Below the pieces are notes generated by a model. That model did not search any database. It worked only from the letters and a program-made list of their open reading frames with translations, and had not been told where the DNA came from. Made by a program: the position numbers and the translations under genes. From Ilumatobacteraceae bacterium (GTDB taxonomy: Bacteria > Actinomycetota > Acidimicrobiia > Acidimicrobiales > Ilumatobacteraceae), in the NCBI GenBank assembly GCA_016650435.1, contig JAENVT010000334.1, positions 1 through 18,970 on the forward strand: 18,970 bases of DNA. Direction: 5' to 3'. Within the stretch, counting starts at the first letter, position 1; the number at the start of each line of letters is the position of its first letter. Of this stretch, positions 16,224 through 18,970 are shown one piece after another.

Positions 16224-17213
16224 TCAGCGATGACCGCGGATGAGTGAAGGGATCTTGTCGTCGCCGACGAGGTTCCTGAAGGCTTTGACGCTGTAGCCGG
16301 TCAGCGTCGACGCCATCCTGGCGCGCACGGTCGCGGCGCGATCGAGACCGAACAGGGGACCCATCTCCCCGACGTAGTCGCCGGCACTGATGATGCTCAG
16401 CAGCACCCGGCCCTCGGGCGATTCGCGCAAGACCTCCAGTTCACCTGAGTCGACCACGTAGATGACGTCGCTCGGGTCGCCTTGCTCGAACAGCAGCGAT
16501 CCGGCGGCAAGATTCACAGTGCGCGAGGTCGCGTCGTCGGGGACAAAGTGCGGGCGCATCTCGATGATCTGGTCAGCGAGAGCGAGCAGCCGTTCGTCGT
16601 GGGTCGCAACGACGACAGCCCGACCGCCGTCGGTAAGGCCGCGAATGATTCGAAGGATCCCCTCGACCTGGACGTAGTCCAAATGAGCGGTTGGCTCGTC
16701 GGCCAGCACGAGCAATGGATCGAGGGCAAGTGCCCGAGCGATCGCAACACGTTGCTGCTGCCCGCCGCTGAGGCTGTTCGGGCGGTGCGTCAGTCGATCT
16801 CCCAGCCCAACGCTCTCGAGCAAACCCACCGCTTTGTCTCGTGCCTCGCGGCGGGCGACGCCAGCCGAGCGCATCGGCACCGACACGTTCTCGACCGCGG
16901 TCAGGCTGGGAACCAGATTGAAGGCCTGGAACACGACACCGACGCCGCGTTGGCGATAGTTGGTGAGCGCCTTGCCCGCCAGTGTGGTGACGTCGGTGCC
17001 GGCATAGGAAATCTTGCCGGCCGTCGGCTTCAAGATGCCGCCCAAACACGACAACAACGTCGTCTTTCCACAACCCGAAGGACCGAGCAGAAGCGCCAAC
17101 GAGCCCGCAGGAACGGTGCAGCTGAAATCGTCGAGCGGCCGCACCGTGTAGTCGCCTTTGGTGAACTCGACCGTCAGGTTTTCGATGACGAGGTCGGCCA
17201 CCGTTTCTGTCAT
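16224..17213 (-). CDS. MacB/LolD-type ABC ATPase with C-terminal cyclic-nucleotide-binding domain
   Basis: 329 residues. The ATPase domain (about 8-222) is complete: Walker A GPSGCGKTT (Lys50), Q-loop Gln in VVFQAFNL (about 96), signature LSGGQ (148-152), Walker B LLVLADEPT (Asp172/Glu173) and His205. It belongs to the MacB/LolD/FtsE-like group. The tail (about 226-315) is a cNMP-binding beta-barrel with a phosphate-binding cassette GEMGPLFGLDRAATVRA. Glu283 and Arg292 correspond to the residues that hold the ribose and cyclic phosphate in CRP and PKA, so binding looks possible. An ATPase and a cNMP sensor are thus joined in one chain. The ATG at 17213 was chosen over one 18 codons upstream because GGAGG lies 5 nt before it; the permease stop ends 1 nt before this ATG. 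It energises the permease at 17215-18243. Convergent with the secreted peptidase. Confidence 0.9.
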   Translation of the reverse strand: MTETVADLVIENLTVEFTKGDYTVRPLDDFSCTVPAGSLALLLGPSGCGKTTLLSCLGGILKPTAGKISYAGTDVTTLAGKALTNYRQRGVGVVFQAFNLVPSLTAVENVSVPMRSAGVARREARDKAVGLLESVGLGDRLTHRPNSLSGGQQQRVAIARALALDPLLVLADEPTAHLDYVQVEGILRIIRGLTDGGRAVVVATHDERLLALADQIIEMRPHFVPDDATSRTVNLAAGSLLFEQGDPSDVIYVVDSGELEVLRESPEGRVLLSIISAGDYVGEMGPLFGLDRAATVRARMASTLTGYSVKAFRNLVGDDKIPSLIRGHR

Positions 17214-17214
17214 C

Positions 17215-18243
17215 TCATCCTCCAAACGCGGTCGCGGGATCGATACGTGCCGTCCGTCGTAGGGCAACCGAGCAGGCGATGAGACCGACGACGACGGTAA
17301 TCACGGGCAGCAGCAGGTAGCCACTCGCCGGAATCTCGACGTTCAGCGGGAACAGCGGCGCCAGAACCGTGGCGAGGATCGCTGCCAGAACCGCAGCGGC
17401 CAACGACAGCATCACGGCCTGCACGGCGAGGCCAACGCCGATGGCAGCTGTCGATGTTCCGGTTGCCTTGAATACAGCGAAATCACGGGTGCGCTCGAGC
17501 GCCTGAAGGTACAGCACTGATCCGACGACGATCGCGGCGACGAGCCACAGCAGCAAGCGAACGAAGCTGATCGAAGATCGTGCAGCCTTCAACGGCCGCA
17601 ACACATCGTCTTTGACGTCCTTGTTCGACATCACCTTCAAGTCGGCGGGCACGAACGTGGGGACCTCGGAGAACAGCATCGCGGTGGCAAGCGGCTGCCC
17701 CGCCACTGCCACCGTTTGTGCATCGGCCAACAGGATGTAGACCAGGGGGATACCGGCGAACAGGCTTTGACCGGAAATCGTGCCGACTACTCGAAAGTGT
17801 TGGCCACCGAAGGAGACCGTGTCGCCGACCGAAGCACCGGGAAGGCTCCGATCAACAACGACCTGACCAGAGCTTGTGAGATCTGCTCCGCGTGAGGCCT
17901 GAGGAGACCCGAGAGCGCCTGGCTCTACTCCCATCACGATGATGTCGCGAACGGTTGGCCCATCCTGGATTGTTTCGCGAAGCACCATGACCGACGATCC
18001 GCCGATGTTCGCTGCCTCGGACGTCGGAATCGGGCTGAAGGAGTTGAACGGCCCGGATGCGTCCGACGCAACCGCCCACCGCTCGGCGCCGATGGAGTCG
18101 AGCGTTCGATCGACCTCGGTCGAGAACGAGGTTGCCAGACCGGTCATGATCAGACCCATCGCGAAAACCAGCGCAACGCCGATCATGGCGATCACGAATC
18201 GTTTCCAACGCCATTGGAGATCGCGCAGAGCGGCTCTCACCAT
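17215..18243 (-). CDS. MacB/DevC-like FtsX-family ABC permease
   Basis: 342 residues with the four-helix layout of the MacB/DevC family. One helix near the N-terminus (about 16-38, RFVIAMIGVALVFAMGLIM) is followed by an extracytoplasmic domain of about 185 residues. Three C-terminal helices follow (about 228-248, 270-297 and 309-328), ending in the usual ALRRTARIDPATAFGG. These permeases work mechanically from the outer face, moving lipids, peptides or proteins rather than importing solutes. The partner ATPase follows after a single nucleotide, with its GGAGG overlapping the last codons here, so the two are translationally linked. No periplasmic adaptor (MacA/DevB-like) gene is in view. The start ATG at 18243 has GGAAG 5 nt upstream. 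The gene is divergent from the small ORF at 18374. Substrate unknown. Confidence 0.87.
   Translation of the reverse strand: MVRAALRDLQWRWKRFVIAMIGVALVFAMGLIMTGLATSFSTEVDRTLDSIGAERWAVASDASGPFNSFSPIPTSEAANIGGSSVMVLRETIQDGPTVRDIIVMGVEPGALGSPQASRGADLTSSGQVVVDRSLPGASVGDTVSFGGQHFRVVGTISGQSLFAGIPLVYILLADAQTVAVAGQPLATAMLFSEVPTFVPADLKVMSNKDVKDDVLRPLKAARSSISFVRLLLWLVAAIVVGSVLYLQALERTRDFAVFKATGTSTAAIGVGLAVQAVMLSLAAAVLAAILATVLAPLFPLNVEIPASGYLLLPVITVVVGLIACSVALRRTARIDPATAFGG
17219..17223 (-). promoter_or_regulatory. Ribosome binding site embedded in the permease stop region
   Basis: GGAGG on the minus strand lies 5 nt before the ATPase ATG at 17213 and is formed by the last glycine codons of the permease. 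It fixes the ATPase start and suggests translational coupling. Confidence 0.6.
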
Positions 18244-18373
18244 GTTTGCTTCCAGTGGCTTGGGTCAAGAACGATGCGTGACTGTAACCCGACGGCATCT
18301 CGCGGCCTGCTGCTGTTTCAGGAATCTGATCATCGGGAAATCTCACGCGACCAATCGTGAACGGAGTCTGCAG

Positions 18374-18730
18374 ATGGGAACCGAGAAGCAGAAGGCGCAA
18401 GCCCACAAGAACATCAAGAAGGCCGAGGCCGCCTCGGCCAAGAAAGGGCCCGCCAAGAAGAAGACACCGTCCGGTGGAATGACTGAAGCCGCTCGGGATC
18501 GGCTGAGCGACGGTAAGTTCGCCTTCCCCGACGATCGCAAGGAGCCGCTGAACGACGCCAAGCATGTTCGCAACGCAATCGCCCGGTTCGATCAAGTCGA
18601 AGATGTCAGCGACGCTGAACGGGCCCGCGCGTGGAAGCGGATCAAGGCCGCTGCCAAGAAGTTCGACGTCGAGATCGAAGCAACCGATTGGCGCGAACTG
18701 ATGCGAGGTGGCAAGTCGAGCCGCCGCTGA
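18374..18730 (+). CDS. Small lysine-rich protein, DUF6582-like
   Basis: 118 residues, strongly basic. The first 35 residues are Lys/Ala-rich (e.g. KKGPAKKKTPSGG) and look disordered or nucleic-acid-binding. The folded part (about 36-112) contains LSDGKFAFPDDRKEPLND, HVRNAIARFDQV and WKRIKAAAKKFDV. This resembles the small DUF6582 module (FALP...YPI.D..HARNALARV...), a family of unknown function; the match is from memory of the motif. The ATG at 18374 has GGAG 7 nt upstream. The frame is open further back to 17939, but that stretch is antisense to the permease and resembles no protein. The gene is divergent from the permease across 130 bp and followed at 94 bp by an exported protein. Confidence 0.75.
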   Translation: MGTEKQKAQAHKNIKKAEAASAKKGPAKKKTPSGGMTEAARDRLSDGKFAFPDDRKEPLNDAKHVRNAIARFDQVEDVSDAERARAWKRIKAAAKKFDVEIEATDWRELMRGGKSSRR

Positions 18731-18824
18731 ACCCGAGATTTTGCCTGGGCACAACCTTGCCGAAATGAACTCCTGAACCCCTCACGACGACACTCCGCTG
18801 CGTAGGAGCGTCGAGAGGATCGGG

Positions 18825-18970
18825 ATGTCGACAACAAAGCGCGGTCGGTACACATCGGGAATGCTGCTTCGGGCAATGGCAACCGTCGCCATGTGCGCGT
18901 TGAGTCTGGTGTGGATCGATTCGGGTGGACGTGTTGAAGCGGCAGATCTGGTCGTCTCGACGCCCTATCC
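18825..18970 (+). CDS. Exported protein, N-terminal part (cut by right window edge)
   Basis: Only 48 codons are visible. The start ATG has GAGAGGA 5 nt upstream. The sequence begins with a basic n-region (MSTTKRGRYTSG), a hydrophobic core (about 13-31) and a likely signal peptidase site near VEA-ADL, so the product is exported. The mature protein opens with ADLVVSTPYP. That resembles the first strand of NEW3/alpha-galactosidase-associated beta-sandwich proteins, but ten residues are too few to assign a family. Confidence 0.6.
   Translation, partial: MSTTKRGRYTSGMLLRAMATVAMCALSLVWIDSGGRVEAADLVVSTPY

Noticed and set aside
17214..17267. Upstream start for the cNMP-ABC ATPase (18 more residues)
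   Set aside because: It lies inside the permease reading frame without its own ribosome binding site; GGAGG 5 nt before 17213 and the single-nucleotide junction fit the downstream ATG.
17939..18373. N-terminal extension of the DUF6582-like gene (145 residues)
   Set aside because: It runs antisense through the permease gene and has no protein-like pattern; ATG 18374 has a ribosome binding site and starts the recognisable protein.
18785..18812. Small inverted repeat (CTCC...GGAG) before the last gene
   Set aside because: Four-base arms with no following T-run; it could easily arise by chance in GC-rich DNA and does not look like a terminator.

Overview
The window is a GC-rich, gene-dense stretch of chromosome. 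Codon use, Tat and Sec export signals, a MarR-controlled exporter and large secreted proteins point to a high-GC actinobacterium. An Acidimicrobiia-like marine or soil lineage is my best guess, but no marker gene is present, so this is inference. I see no RNA genes, insertion sequences, phage genes or CRISPR arrays. No gap between genes exceeds 300 bases.

Layout. (1) 1-495, minus: the 5' part of an FtsX/MacB-type permease that runs off the left edge. (2) 663-2999, plus: a two-gene unit with a secreted trypsin-like protease followed 12 nt later by a Tat-exported flavin amine oxidase. (3) 7223-2992, minus: a MarR regulator translationally coupled to a 1260-residue single-chain ABC exporter, whose end overlaps the amine oxidase end by 8 bp. 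(4) 7378-11079, plus: a 1233-residue protein with the architecture of soluble adenylyl cyclase (two cyclase domains, P-loop ATPase, TPR-like tail). (5) 11170-16212, plus: a 1680-residue secreted gingipain-like (C25-type) peptidase with fourteen tandem SPSVY pentapeptides and C-terminal Ig-like modules. (6) 18243-16224, minus: a MacB/DevC-like permease followed by its ATPase, which carries a C-terminal cyclic-nucleotide-binding domain. (7) 18374-18730, plus: a small lysine-rich DUF6582-like protein. (8) 18825-18970, plus: the start of another exported protein, cut by the right edge.

How they may work together. The MarR/ABC pair looks like a drug- or metabolite-responsive efflux operon. The protease/amine oxidase pair looks like an extracytoplasmic degradation unit. 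The most interesting proposal is a local second-messenger circuit. The predicted cyclase would make cAMP (or cGMP), and the ATPase of a MacB-like transporter carries what appears to be a nucleotide-competent cNMP domain. A giant secreted peptidase lies between the two. The link is inferred from proximity and domain content only.
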